Part shown: one piece after another, positions 33,140-44,170 of the stretch | Layout of the letters: each line of letters starts with the position of its first letter | Position numbering within the stretch: the first letter of the stretch is position 1 | Assembly: GCA_051453625.1 (NCBI GenBank) | Contig: JBOZIK010000001.1 | Span: forward strand, 157,996,406-158,060,405 | Source of the DNA: Welwitschia mirabilis | Taxonomy: Eukaryota; Gnetophyta; Gnetopsida; Welwitschiales | DNA length: 64,000 nucleotides | Reading direction: 5' to 3' | Program-made: the position numbers and the translations under genes | Notes under the pieces: model-generated | Told to the model about the DNA's origin: nothing | The model's database searches: none | The model's input: only the letters and a program-made list of their open reading frames with translations

Positions 33140-35046
33140 TAATTATATAATTTTGCAAAAAAAATTTGAATGACCAAATTTACCACAAAAATTACATGAA
33201 AGTTTAGAGGCATCCTTACTCTTCCATTTTATCTGTTCGTATGATTTTTGTATACTAAAGCTAATACATGATCTATCTCCTATAGGTTTTTGCACTTCAA
33301 GCATCTGTTATAATTTAGAAGAACTATTAGGAAATTTATTCACAGAAAAAGAAAGATATTTCACTTAAGAAATTAAACTGATATTATCAGATTTCAGCAC
33401 ATTATATTTCACTTCCAATTCCTCCTTTTCTTTAGTGATAGTCATCACTACTCTGTTTAAATCATTTATCCTCTTAGCTAGTTTTTCACATTTATCATAC
33501 AACTCTTGATATGTATCTTCTAACTCATCCTCTTCTTTATTAATCATGTCTAAGTCATCAAGCTCTAACTTGCTAGGAACATCTTTGAGTGATAGAATAA
33601 AAGCCATATAAGACAACTTTCTATCTCTATCTGATTCTTGATTTGAGTAGCTTTCATCATCATCATCATCTTCATTATCCCATGAGGCAATAAAAGAGGA
33701 ATTTTTTGATTTCTTATTATCTCTTCTTGTGTTAGGATACTTATTTGCCAAATGAATAAATCCTTTGCATGCATAGCATTAAATCTCTTTATCCTTTTCT
33801 TGCTTTTTTCTATGCTCCAGATGACTTCTTTTTATATTTATACTTGATTNNNNNNNNNNNNNNNNNNNNNNNNNNNNNNNNNNNNNNNNNNNNNNNNNNN
33901 NNNNNNNNNNNNNNNNNNNNNNNNNNNNNNNNNNNNNNNNNNNNNNNNNNNNNNNNNNNNNNNNNNNNNNNNNNNNNNNNNNNNNNNNNNNNNNNNNNNN
34001 NNNNNNNNNNNNNNNNNNNNNNNNNNNNNNNNNNNNNNNNNNNNNNNNNNNNNNNNNNNNNNNNNNNNNNNNNNNNNNNNNNNNNNNNNNNNNNNNNNNN
34101 NNNNNNNNNNNNNNNNNNNNNNNNNNNNNNNNNNNNNNNNNNNNNNNNNNNNNNNNNNNNNNNNNNNNNNNNNNNNNNNNNNNNNNNNNNNNNNNNNNNN
34201 NNNNNNNNNNNNNNNNNNNNNNNNNNNNNNNNNNNNNNNNNNCTTGATTCTCCTTCCTTTTTCTTCCTATGAAGAAATTTTCTAAACCTTCTATCTAGAA
34301 AAGCCACTTCATCATCATTCAAGTCCTCATCTGATCTTTCAGATCTATAGTCTTCCTATACATTTTAAAGCAATATCTTTATTTTTATCCTTAACAAATT
34401 TAAGCTCATAGGTTTGCAAATTACTTTGAAGTCCTTCCAGTGCTATTACATTTATGTTTTTTCTCTTCTCGATGGCTGTGATCTTTGGTTCGAATCTCTT
34501 ATAAAGGGATCTCAAGACTTTTCTTACTACTTTTATTTCATCCAAACATTCTCTAAGACTTATCATGGAGTTTACAATATCAGTGAGTCTAGCAAAAATT
34601 TCCTATAATATCTCTTCTTTATCCATATGGATATCTTTAAATTTTGAAGTAAGCATATGGATTTTAGATTGTTTTATAGTTGAGTTTTCTTGATGTGCTA
34701 CTACAAGAATTTCCTAAGATTCCTTAGCATAGTTATAGTTTACTATGCACTTAAACTCATCTACACAAACTGCATAAAATATGGCATTAAGGGTATGGGC
34801 ATCTATGGTGGATTTTGACTTATCAGTGATGGTACATTAGTATCGGGCTTTTGGAACTAGGATAGTGTTGTTGTTAACATCAGTTTGGATTAACATAGAC
34901 ATAATGTAACCTTTGTAGACAACTTCCTCTAGGTCAGAATCTAAGAATCTAAGAAATATTCTCATCCTAACTTTCTAGTAAGCATAGTCTGACCCATCAA
35001 ATATAGGTGAATGACTGATGGAAAAACTATTAGATGGATTACTCAT
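33140..35046 (-). pseudogene. Copia gag of element C with two zinc knuckles (decayed, interrupted by N)
   Basis: The ATG at 35046 opens MSNPSNSFSISHSPIFDGSD, the DUF4219-like start (family: PPxFDGxNYxxWKxRM). The UBN2/Retrotran_gag_2 core follows: LNAIFYAVCVDEFK, then an open piece 34566-34345 with VVRKVLRSLYKRFEPKITAI. A piece before the gap reads NDDEVAFLDRRFRKFL (34322 on). After the 393-N gap (34242-33850) come CYACKGFIHLANKYP (a zinc knuckle whose last Cys is Tyr), an acidic coiled-coil-prone stretch (33751-33365), and an intact knuckle CNFCGKFGHSNFFC (about 33192-33150). Gag forms the particle and binds element RNA. A few TAA/TAG codons break it. Confidence 0.85.
33850..34242. other. 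Assembly gap (393 N) in element C gag
   Basis: Both flanks carry CTTGATT. Missing sequence should be a short part of gag between the arginine-rich FLDRRFRKFL segment and the first zinc knuckle. Confidence 0.75.
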
Positions 35047-35097
35047 ATTAGGATTATAAGGTTAAAATTGATTAAAATATAAAAAAGACTCAACTTA

Positions 35098-35109
35098 GCT
35101 TTGATATCA
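35098..35109 (-). other. Primer-binding site of element C
   Basis: The minus strand reads TGATATCAAAGC, which is TGGTATCAGAGC (initiator-Met tRNA type) with two G-to-A changes. It adjoins the 5' LTR. Confidence 0.75.
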
Positions 35110-35111
35110 TA

Positions 35112-36693
35112 TGATAGGACTGATAATCCTAGAGAGGGATGAATAGGTTCATTTAAAAAAGATGCAATACAATATTTTAAATGAATCTAATCTTAAACAA
35201 AACTTGCATATAATAATTAACTAATTCAACATGTACATGAAATGAGAAAATAATAGAAGTAAAGAAATAATGATTGAAAGCACAAAAATACCAAATGGAT
35301 CCACAACGGATTTATAGTGGTTTGGAGAACCCTGTACTCCATTCTTGATGATCATCTTATTCTTAAGTTAGATCTTAAATATTCGTTACTCTACTAGGTA
35401 TTCTAGTTTTACCTATAATCTTTACAAATGGACTTTTATAAGCTTAGTTTCAACCTTTAAACAGATTTTTCAAGGCTTAGTTTCAACCTTTAAATGGACC
35501 TTTTAAGGCCTAGTCTCAACCTTTTACAAAGCAAAGTAGTGATGTAATGATGTCAACAGAGCACAGATATCACTCATACTTGATAGTAGATTTGATGGAG
35601 CTCTTCTCCTATAAATTTAAAATGAATGAAGCACAAAATCTGACCTTGAGTGTAGAGATAATACAGATGGTAGATCTTCTTTGATTAGAAGTATAGTTGT
35701 CAAGATACAATAGTGAAAGTCACAAGATTACAATACTTGATCCTTCAGATCTAATATATTTATCTAATTAAAAATGATTCTAAAAGATTCTTTGATCATC
35801 TATGTGTTAGCTATTTATATTGGAAGGCTTTTAGGGTTTATTACATTTGAAATGTGCTTTTAATGACTATAAATAGCTAGAAAACAGCTAAATAATGGCT
35901 ACCCAATTAACTACATAATAGATACATAATGATTAGAAAATTTTACTTTTGTTTCATCTGGTCAACCACTCAAAAATCTGGTTGACCTAAGTGAGAATTT
36001 TGGTTACCTTAATTTCTTATGGCTCCATGTCTAGTGGATCCCATATGGATTCAGTCAACCCTAGCCTGATCACCTACTACATGATCCAGTTGCTCACTCC
36101 TCCTGATCAAATTCTTTTTAGTTTTCAACATCAGGTCTGGTCAATCCCTTCAGGTGTTCGATCAACCCTATGATGATCGGCTCAAGTGTATCAGCTGCAT
36201 AATTATTAGGTCTGGTCAACTCCATCATAGGTCCGGTCGACTTCTTTATAATTAGTTTAGAGTACTATTCCTTGATTCACAGATCTGATCGACTCCATCA
36301 TAGATCTAGTTGATCCCTTCTCATTTAGTCTAGGGATACTGTTTATCAGGTTCTCAAATCTGGTCAACCCCATAAAGGTCAAGTCGATCCCTTGCCATTC
36401 AGTTTAGGGACATTGGTTTTTAAGGTTACAAGTTCAGTCAACCCCATCAGAAATTTGATCAACCCCTCTGGACGGAGTTCATTTTCTATCTGCTTTAGGT
36501 GCGGTTAATCCCTTGAAAATCCAGTTGATCCATCAAGAAGATAAAAGAACTAATAGATTTCTAGTGCTCAGAAGTTGATGTTTTAGTTCAATATTTTAAC
36601 CTACAAGTAATTAACATCTTCTGCATAAGATACACAAAATTTGCTATATATAAAACATTAGTTTAACATTAATTAGAAAAACATAATCTAACA
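35112..36693 (-). repeat. 5' LTR of element C
   Basis: The + strand reads TGATAGGACTGATAATCC at the left and ends ATAATCTAACA at 36693. It is collinear with 28903-30470. It carries the GGTCGACC-derived cluster (35950-36540, about 16 blocks) and a TATA box at 35812-35819 on the minus strand. Confidence 0.8.
35950..36540 (-). repeat. Cluster of GGTCGACC-derived motifs in U3 of the 5' LTR of element C
   Basis: About 16 blocks, for example TCCGGTCGACTTC near 36231 and TGGTCAACCCC near 36361. In this LTR more copies have decayed to the TCAACC form, in the other LTR more to TTGACC, as expected from independent deamination of the two strands of one CpG. Confidence 0.7.
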
Positions 36694-38469
36694 CTTTTAT
36701 GGTTCTTATGTAATAGGTCCCTTGGACATTCAATAAGCTCAAAATGATGCATTATAATTTAGTTCAAGGCTCTTCATAATGCTTGCAATTGTGAACTCGA
36801 GATTGAGGGCAAACATGCAGATCATAGATGACTACTACAACATACTCTATAGATGATACATAGTCCCTTTTTCATAATCATATATCATCCTCTTACTGAT
36901 GTGATGATTTCAACTCATTTTGACATTAGATGATATCATAGTCTTTTAAAACATTAGTACCTTAAAAAATTACATTCTGAGAGTCATAATTGATTTATTT
37001 CTAGTAATTTTTAAGTCAAATTTGTTAAATTCATGTATTATTAGCCTTAAAAGATAAAGTTAATTAAGTTTTAATTTTGAATTTTTGGTAGTTATAGATG
37101 AAGCTACTTATGGCACTGTAGTACCAATTCCAAGAATGAAATGATGCCACATAACTATGTGATAGTTTTGCAAAATCAGACAAGAATCACATGTAAATTC
37201 TTAGTGGTTTTGATAACTTCTCATCTTACAACCAATCCTAGAACATCTATAAAGATTTCCATCAGTGTCCATACTAATATCACCTTGTTATTATACCATT
37301 ATTATGCCATTTTTGCTTTTCTAAATCTTTGGAAGGAGATTCTTCATCATTTTTCTCTCATTTTCCTTCATTTCCAAGTTGATCTTCTCTTTCTATCAAA
37401 TCTTAAAACCTTTTACATTCCTTATTATTATCTTTTTCTATCATTCAAGATTATTATTAGTCTCGTAAACCCTTTCATACTTTATTTAACATCATATTTT
37501 CTTCCATTTCCATTCATCTAAAGGGAATTATAGGGGTGGTGAAATGCACATGATCATATAGTACAGAAGGAGGGGAAAGTGTTAATACTTATAAGAAATT
37601 AGATGAAGAACTAATGAAAAGGGCTATTCATTCTTTTGAAATTAGTAATTATTCATTTTTTATGTTTTTTGTACTTTTTATTACTTAATTTATGCATGTT
37701 TATCATGATTTTCTTTAATGTAATTCAATATTTTATAGCTTGTAGCATAAATAGTACTAATGAGATTATAGAACAATTAGTGCCTTACATAGCAACCTAA
37801 GTTTTTTACATGTTTGGTTATTATTTATCAAAATAAATCATCTGTTTCATTTTTCTTCTCTCTTCTTTCCTCCATTATTTTCATTTTTTTGTATATTTCT
37901 CATGATTTCACTTTTCTTCTAAAGTAACTGATGTTAAACATTTATTCTCTAGTTTCAAAGACAAGTAGAATGATTTAAGAATATGTTATTTATGCTTTTC
38001 TAGAATTAAAATTATTCTTTTTTTTGAGAATTCTTCTCCCTTTGTTCTCCTTTCTTAAAATCAAAGTAGAATAGTTAATTTTAGATCTTGTTTTAGCCAT
38101 AACATTTTTTTTGCAAGTCCTATGGTTCTAAATACTTATTAGTAAATTCCTCTCATAATTTAAAAACTTTCTTTCCCAAAGTGTCAAAATTCAAATTCAA
38201 CCTCATAGACCTCTTGTTCCTACATTTTTAGTCTTAGTTGTAGTTTTATTTGGATAATTTTTGAACTTTAAAGTTTTTTGCCCCCTAATTTTACCTGGTG
38301 ATTGTTTCAGTCATTCTTAATGTGTTTCTAGAAATTCAAAATTCTATATTATAGTAGCTTTTAACTAATTTTAGAATATGAAATTTAGTTTTTCTAAAGT
38401 TTTATATTTTGCTTAATATTCTTGGCAAAGTAGGATTGACTATAATTTTTGGCAGTTTTTCTAGATGAA

Positions 38470-38690
38470 TTTTTTTTTTAGATTTAAATAACGCATATAG
38501 ATATATGATTTTTTTTTTGGTTTTTTTTTGAAGAGACCAAGGTAGGTAATTTTATGGAATACAAATGTCTAGTGGTACTTGGGCTTACAGAATCTATTCT
38601 GTTTGTATTCCCCACCACTACTAGGGTTTAAACTTTAGACCTCTGGGTCCATGTATCTATGCCCTTACCACTTTGGTAAGTAGTCATTGA
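38470..38690 (-). mobile_element. tRNA-derived SINE inserted in the 5' LTR of element E
   Basis: The matching place in the 3' LTR (around 57190, TCTAGATGAACTATTTTTATTG) has no insertion. Here it is split by about 220 bases flanked by TCTAGATGAA (38460-38469) and TCTAGATAAA (38691-38700), a 10-base target-site duplication. On the minus strand the head reads ACCAAAGTGGTAAGGGC (A-box-like) and 40 bases on AAAGTTTAAACCCT, a B box whose TTCGAA has become TTTAAA. The other end is A-rich on the minus strand (T runs at 38471-38479 and 38509-38529), the tail. These are SINE hallmarks. Confidence 0.75.
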
Positions 38691-38971
38691 TCTAGATAAA
38701 CTATTTTATTGGTTGTAATTGATGCTACTTAATCTTGACTATTTAGTTTTAGAAACTTGTTTTTATGGCATATTCGAAATATTTTGAGGGTTGTAAAATT
38801 TTCTAAGCTATTTCTCTAAATTTTCTCTTTTGCTTTTCTCTCTCTTCTTCATTTCTTCTCGTTTTATCATCAAAATAACTTAAAATTAACTTGGAATAAT
38901 GAACATTCTTATGCTGGAATTATTAATTTCATGTTTATTTAAACCCTAATTTTGATGTTCCAATTCTTTTA

Positions 38972-39527
38972 NNNNNNNNNNNNNNNNNNNNNNNNNNNNN
39001 NNNNNNNNNNNNNNNNNNNNNNNNNNNNNNNNNNNNNNNNNNNNNNNNNNNNNNNNNNNNNNNNNNNNNNNNNNNNNNNNNNNNNNNNNNNNNNNNNNNN
39101 NNNNNNNNNNNNNNNNNNNNNNNNNNNNNNNNNNNNNNNNNNNNNNNNNNNNNNNNNNNNNNNNNNNNNNNNNNNNNNNNNNNNNNNNNNNNNNNNNNNN
39201 NNNNNNNNNNNNNNNNNNNNNNNNNNNNNNNNNNNNNNNNNNNNNNNNNNNNNNNNNNNNNNNNNNNNNNNNNNNNNNNNNNNNNNNNNNNNNNNNNNNN
39301 NNNNNNNNNNNNNNNNNNNNNNNNNNNNNNNNNNNNNNNNNNNNNNNNNNNNNNNNNNNNNNNNNNNNNNNNNNNNNNNNNNNNNNNNNNNNNNNNNNNN
39401 NNNNNNNNNNNNNNNNNNNNNNNNNNNNNNNNNNNNNNNNNNNNNNNNNNNNNNNNNNNNNNNNNNNNNNNNNNNNNNNNNNNNNNNNNNNNNNNNNNNN
39501 NNNNNNNNNNNNNNNNNNNNNNNNNNN
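38972..39527. other. Assembly gap (556 N) with exact 47-bp duplicate flanks
   Basis: The bases before the gap (from AATTTCATGTTTATTTAAAC) are repeated exactly after it. The 3' LTR shows no missing sequence here, so the gap is probably artificial. Confidence 0.8.
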
Positions 39528-40311
39528 AATTTCATGTTTATTTAAACCCTAATTTTGATGTTCCAATTCTTTTATAATTCATTTTTTACTTAGTAAAGTG
39601 TTATCTTTTAAGTCAAATATATTGCAATTTAGTAAAAATCTTAATATTATTAAATAGTTTGCCTAGTTAATTTGAATAATATATATTTATAAGTGTTATA
39701 TTTTGATTCTACATTTATGAACATTCTACATAGAATAGATTATGATTTTTTGAATTACCTAATTACATTTATTTTATATGAATTAAATAAGTCAACTTTT
39801 CAAGGAAAATTATTTTTACACATGAAAATAACTTAGGTAAATTTGATTGTTTAAAATCCTTTGTTCATTCATGTGAATTATAAATGATCTTTAAAATCTT
39901 GAAAATGTTATAAAATATTACTTCTTCTTATTTAATTGTATTTCCCTTATCACATCTTGTGAAATTATGCTTCTACACATGTAATTTTTCATGATCATTT
40001 TATGCCATGTGTGTTAGATTAGTTGTATGTTACCTAAGAGAAAATGTTATTCTATCATATGAAGTAATAGTTTGATAAAGAAATATTAATATTTCCATAT
40101 AAATTCATGTTAAGTATTCCATTGATTTAATACTTGTGTTCTTCCACTACATATGAAATTTGACCTAGGAGATTTCTTTATGCTATAAATTGAACTTTTT
40201 ATATTTGCCTTTCTTTTCCTAAGTTGAATTATCATGCTAAGTACACATTTATTTTTGTGAAGGCTCAGAGTGTGATCTTCTTATTTTAAAATTGAGTTTT
40301 TACTTTATTTA

Positions 40312-40661
40312 AAAGTAGCATGGTTACCAAGGAACACTTGTTATTATTATGTAAAATATTATACATTTCTTTGTAAATTTACATATACTAATGGAAGTTA
40401 ATTGTTTTTAGGTACTATCGATATTACTATTACAGTTATGAGCCCATAAGCACTAGATTATTTCATCAAGCCTTTCAAGTATATATGTTCTAACACTTAT
40501 TACTTTTTTATGCATCTCTTTTATCTTTGTTTTATGCCATGAGTAGAAATTGGATTTGTATTGGTAAATGTTTACATAGTTTTGAATCATTTTTACCTTA
40601 TAATTCACCTCCACTTAAATTTATTCCCTTTGTTAAATCTTCAAATACTCTTTCTTCTTAA
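40312..40661 (+). other. Leader of element E with possible primer-binding site
   Basis: Lies between the LTR end and the gag ATG. TGGTTACCAAGGAAC at 40321 begins with TGG, as primer-binding sites do, and directly follows a CA, but does not match a tRNA end I know, so it is only a candidate. Confidence 0.35.
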
Positions 40662-41960
40662 ATGGCTACCAAAGAAAGTAGTGCTAATACTTTTGAATCT
40701 TAACCTACTCTTGGTCTACTTTTTGAAGGTTGTCAAATCAAATATCTTATTTCTTTTACTCATGATACTCCTATATCTATTACAAACATGAGGATTTTCC
40801 AAATTTTCATGGTTTAGATTGTGAGGATCCTTATGTATTTCTTCAAGAATTTAACTTAGTTTGCAAGATTACTCCTCAAGCTTATTTTGATGAAGTCAAA
40901 TTAGTAATTCTTTGTCTTATCTTGAAAGATAAATCTATAGATTATCTTAGATTGATTAATTATAATGAATATATTTTAAATCTTAGCAAATTTAAATAAT
41001 ATCTTATTAAGAAATTCCTCCATGCTACTCTATTAATTAACTAAGAAATCTTATTAGTAGTTTCAAATAGTCTTTGATTAAATCTTATTCTAAAACTTTT
41101 GAGATTTGTTGAGATCTTGTAATTCAAAATCGTAGTCATTGTTTTGAAGTGTTAAGATTAGTTGAATTTTTCCTAGAAGATATTAATAGAGATACTATAA
41201 AGCTAGTAGAAACATTAACTACTAGAGATTTATTAAATTATACACCTAATGAAGAATGGAAGGAATTATAATATTTAGTAGAAGTTACTCAAAGGAGGGA
41301 AAAAATTGATAATGGCTATATTAGAAGCAAATTTATCTTGAATGAACCTTTTCACAAGGATAAATCTTATAATGATTTAGCAAATAAAATGAAAGTTCTA
41401 TGCATCTAACTTAAAAATTTTAAATTATAATAAGAAACGTTTAAGAAAATTCCAACTCAACCTTCTTCAAGTTCCTTTTTTTGTGAGCTATATTAAGTAG
41501 AAGGTTATTTCATTAAATTTTGTAAAATTTTTAAAGCATCTTAAAATGATTTACATCATCATCCTTTTGAAGATCATGCCTTTGATAAAAATTATCATGC
41601 TCTTACACCATTTAATAGGTATCCTAACTCTCATTTAAATAATTTTCATTAAAATTTATTTTATCCTTACAATAATTAATCTCAATGGAAACTTAAATTT
41701 TTACTTCTTTCTCTTCCATAAAAAAATAAGTTAGAAGAAATAATGAAGTTGTTGGTTAATCAAATGAATTAAATTCAACAAACTATTAATTTTATGTTCT
41801 AATAATAAAATGAAAAGAAGAATCATCCTATCTTACCTTTCTAACCTACTCCTAATTTAAAATTAACTAATGTGGTGGAAGAAAGCACTAATGTAAATTC
41901 AATTAGATTAAGAAGTGGGAAACTCATTTTAGAACCTAGTTATAAAGATAAAGAAGATAT
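40662..41960 (+). pseudogene. Gag of element E (Athila-like, decayed)
   Basis: The ATG at 40662 opens MATKESSANTFES. The core reads FHGLDCEDPYVFLQEFNLVC (about 40798), the Retrotrans_gag signature (family: FxGxxxEDPxxHLxxF), then LCLILKDKSIDYLRLINYN. Near 41478 the segment CELYQVEGYFIKFC corresponds to a CxxCxxxHxxxxC knuckle with the second Cys and the His changed. Gln/Asn-rich sequence with MKLLVNQMNQIQQTINFMFQ follows, and IRLRSGKLILEP (about 41905) is the gag-protease linker signature. Stops are nearly all TAA/TAG. Confidence 0.75.
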
Positions 41961-42381
41961 ATGTTCAAATAAATAATTGAAACTCTGAAATCTAATTATA
42001 AGAAAAAGTTTTAAAAGAGAAATTAAAAGATTCTATTTCTTTTTCTAGTCATCTTTGATTTGACAAGATTTCTAATAACTAGCATGATATTCATAAAATT
42101 TTTAAAGATGTTAACATTAATCTTTCCCTTTTTTGATCTAATTAAGAAAATTCCTTCTTATGCTAAATTTCTTAAAAATTTTTGCACTTGTAGAAAAAAG
42201 ATCCAATCTTTTAGAAAAGTAATCGATCTTATCACATCTATCATGTGTGTTTTGTAATTAAAAATTTTTGTGAAATATAGTGATCCTGGATCCTTTACTA
42301 TCTTTATTACTATTAGTGATTGTATTATTGATAAAGCCTTAGTAGATTAGAAGTTGGAGTTGACCTTATACTAGAACCTGT
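41961..42381 (+). pseudogene. Protease of element E, 5' part, cut by element D
   Basis: The lead-in NLPFF-like segment is seen as LIFPFFDLIKKIPSYAKFLKNFCTCRKK (open 42060-42257), matching the family's NIPFLDxIxxVPxYAKFLKDLC. Then comes YSDPGSFTIFITI and KALVD, at which point the active-site region is decayed (GATTAGAAGTTGG, with one base lost) and element D starts at 42382. The protein continues at 49735. Confidence 0.75.
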
Positions 42382-43659
42382 TATAGGATTGAGAACCCTA
42401 GATAGGGGGTGAATAGTATTTAAAATTTAATCAAATAACTTCATAAAAATAACTTTACTTGAAATGAACACTCAAAACTTGTGCAAATAAAACTGAAACT
42501 ATTCTAAAAAACTAAAGAACAAAAAGCATATAAATACAAACGAGGAAGCACACAAGATTTATAATGGTTGGAGAAATCCCCTACTCCACTCTAGATGATT
42601 AGCTTCTACTTAAGCTTGATCTAGATCTCCATTAATTTCTTTTTAAGTATTTTAGGTTTACCTATAACCTTTACAATAGGACTTTTCTAAGGCTCAATCT
42701 CAACCTTTAGCAAGAATGCAAAGTAGTAACAATGGTATGCTAAAATGCATAGGTTTCACCCGACCTCTAGCTTAAGAATGGTAGTGCTACACTACTTGAG
42801 AAGATGGTACTGACTTAAACCAAGTATATAGTGATAAAAATAGTTCTTAGTTTATCTTTGTTTAGGTAGAATGAATTCTAATAAGTACAAAAAATGATTT
42901 TATAAGGATTCCAAAAAGTATTCAATTGATTTTTACTCTTGACAATATACAGCCAAGGTCTTTTAGGGTTTTTACAATTGAAAACAACTTTACAATAAAT
43001 AAAAATGGATTCATAATGGTAAATAAAAATGGATTCATAACGGCTAGAAAAATTCCATTTCCATTACAACTAGTTGACTCCTTAAAATATCTAGTCGACC
43101 TCATCTAATGTTGTCACTAAACTTAGTCACTCTTATGTTATTTTGGTCAAATCTTGTTTCTAATAGCTCCAAGTCTAGTTAACCCCTCAAGGTCCAGTTA
43201 ACCACTTATCTGGTCATCCACATATTCATTTGGTTATCCCCTTATTTAGGAAAAATTGTAATACTATTCTTCACTTCAAATCCGGTTGACCCCATAAATG
43301 TCCATATGGTTGGTTGTGAAAATTTTATGCTTAGGTCTAGTCGACCCCTTAGGAATCTAGTAGACCCCTAAATGATTGGTTGTAAAGTATTGGATGCATA
43401 GGTTCAATTGACCCCTTATGTGTTTGATTGACCCATTTAAAATTAGTTTATTTCTATGTAAGCTTTAGGTGTAGTTAACTCCTTGGAAATGCATTTAATC
43501 CCTGAGAGGATATAAAAACTAATAGGTTTAGGTTCAAATTATAATATATTATTTTATCTTCTCACTTGCAATGATTAATATTTTTTGTGTAAGATACAAC
43601 ATGTTTTGCTAGATAGAAAATATTAGTTTAAAATTAAATTAGTAAATAATAACTTAATA
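42382..43659 (-). repeat. 3' LTR of element D
   Basis: The + strand begins TATAGGATTGAGAACCC (TG decayed to TA; compare TGTAGGATTGAGAACCC at 47705) and ends near AACTTAATA before the polypurine tract. GGTTGACCCC-like blocks lie at 43070-43510. Confidence 0.75.
43070..43515 (-). repeat. GGTCGACC-derived motif cluster in the 3' LTR of element D
   Basis: Blocks such as TAGTCGACC (43091), CCGGTTGACCCC (43283), TAGTCGACCCC (43338) and CAATTGACCCC (43405) recur at short spacing, as in element C. Confidence 0.65.
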
Positions 43660-43682
43660 ATCTCCCTCTTTGACATTAATAG
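43660..43682 (-). other. Polypurine tract of element D
   Basis: Minus strand reads AATGTCAAAGAGGGAGATT next to the LTR, as in element C at 30471-30493. Confidence 0.7.
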
Positions 43683-44170
43683 CAAACTTATTCTTAGTTC
43701 AAAATATTAAATTTGGAAAAGCTCCCCTCTCAAAATGCCTATTAACTTTTGCGAGAGATATTGAACATATTATGTCAAATAAGACATTTTAGAGAGTTTC
43801 TAACTTATTCCATAATTAAAACAATTTGTGGTGTAATTTTTGAGGCTTAAAAATTCCAAAAAATATGTGATAAATAACATTTTAATTAACAATTATTTAA
43901 TAACCATAAGATAAAACAAAAACTATAATTCATGATTAAATAGATGTGCACTAAAAATGTAAGATAGAAATGATAACAAAGTGCATTTTTATTATTGAAA
44001 ATTTAACATTACATTAGGAACGTGCTTAACAAGAGTAGATATAGTAGAATAGAGTAGAATAATCAACTAACTAATTGTTCACCTTTTAACATCAATGATG
44101 AAGGAGAGAAGAAACACAAGCATGCAAATTTTATGAAAACATAAGTAAATAAAGAAGATCAATTAGATTC

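Larger units (their letters stand above)
28903..36693 (-). mobile_element. Element C: Sirevirus-like Ty1/copia retrotransposon, pol-deleted, minus strand
   Basis: Two LTRs of about 1.57 kb (28903-30470 and 35112-36693) enclose, in minus-strand order, a primer-binding site, a long gag with two zinc knuckles, the start of protease, and then directly a 3' frame and polypurine tract. Integrase, RT and RNase H are missing. Target-site duplication: 28898-28902 CTTCT and 36694-36698 CTTTT. The 3' LTR of element E shows the uninterrupted target near 55440-55460. Long LTRs, the PBS type and an extra frame in the env-like position point to the Sirevirus group. In one 125-base stretch the two LTRs differ at about 12 places, 11 of them transitions. 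Confidence 0.8.
36699..40311 (+). repeat. 5' LTR of element E, second segment
   Basis: It resumes after element C and matches 55460-58211 of the 3' LTR: for example 36714-36800 with 55480-55540, 37080-37230 with 55850-55970, and 39990-40300 with 57890-58200. It contains a SINE (38470-38690) absent from the 3' LTR and a 556-N gap (38972-39527). The 126-codon frame at 37141-37521 lies here and is not kept in the 3' LTR, so it is not treated as a gene. Confidence 0.75.

Noticed and set aside
37141-37521. 126-codon + frame in the 5' LTR of element E
   Set aside because: The matching part of the 3' LTR (about 55900-56250) does not keep the frame; Ile/Leu/Phe-rich composition reflects AT-rich DNA.
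38640-38690. Possible tRNA gene on the minus strand
   Set aside because: A and B boxes are present, but no cloverleaf can be drawn and the segment is the head of a SINE with a tail and target duplication.
40561-40791. 76-codon Leu-rich + frame at the start of element E gag
   Set aside because: The gag frame proper (ATG at 40662, MATKESS) runs in another frame and leads to the FHGLDCEDP core.
42922-43108. Two antiparallel 60-codon frames in the LTR of element D
   Set aside because: They lie in LTR sequence and are not kept in the other D-type LTR copies.
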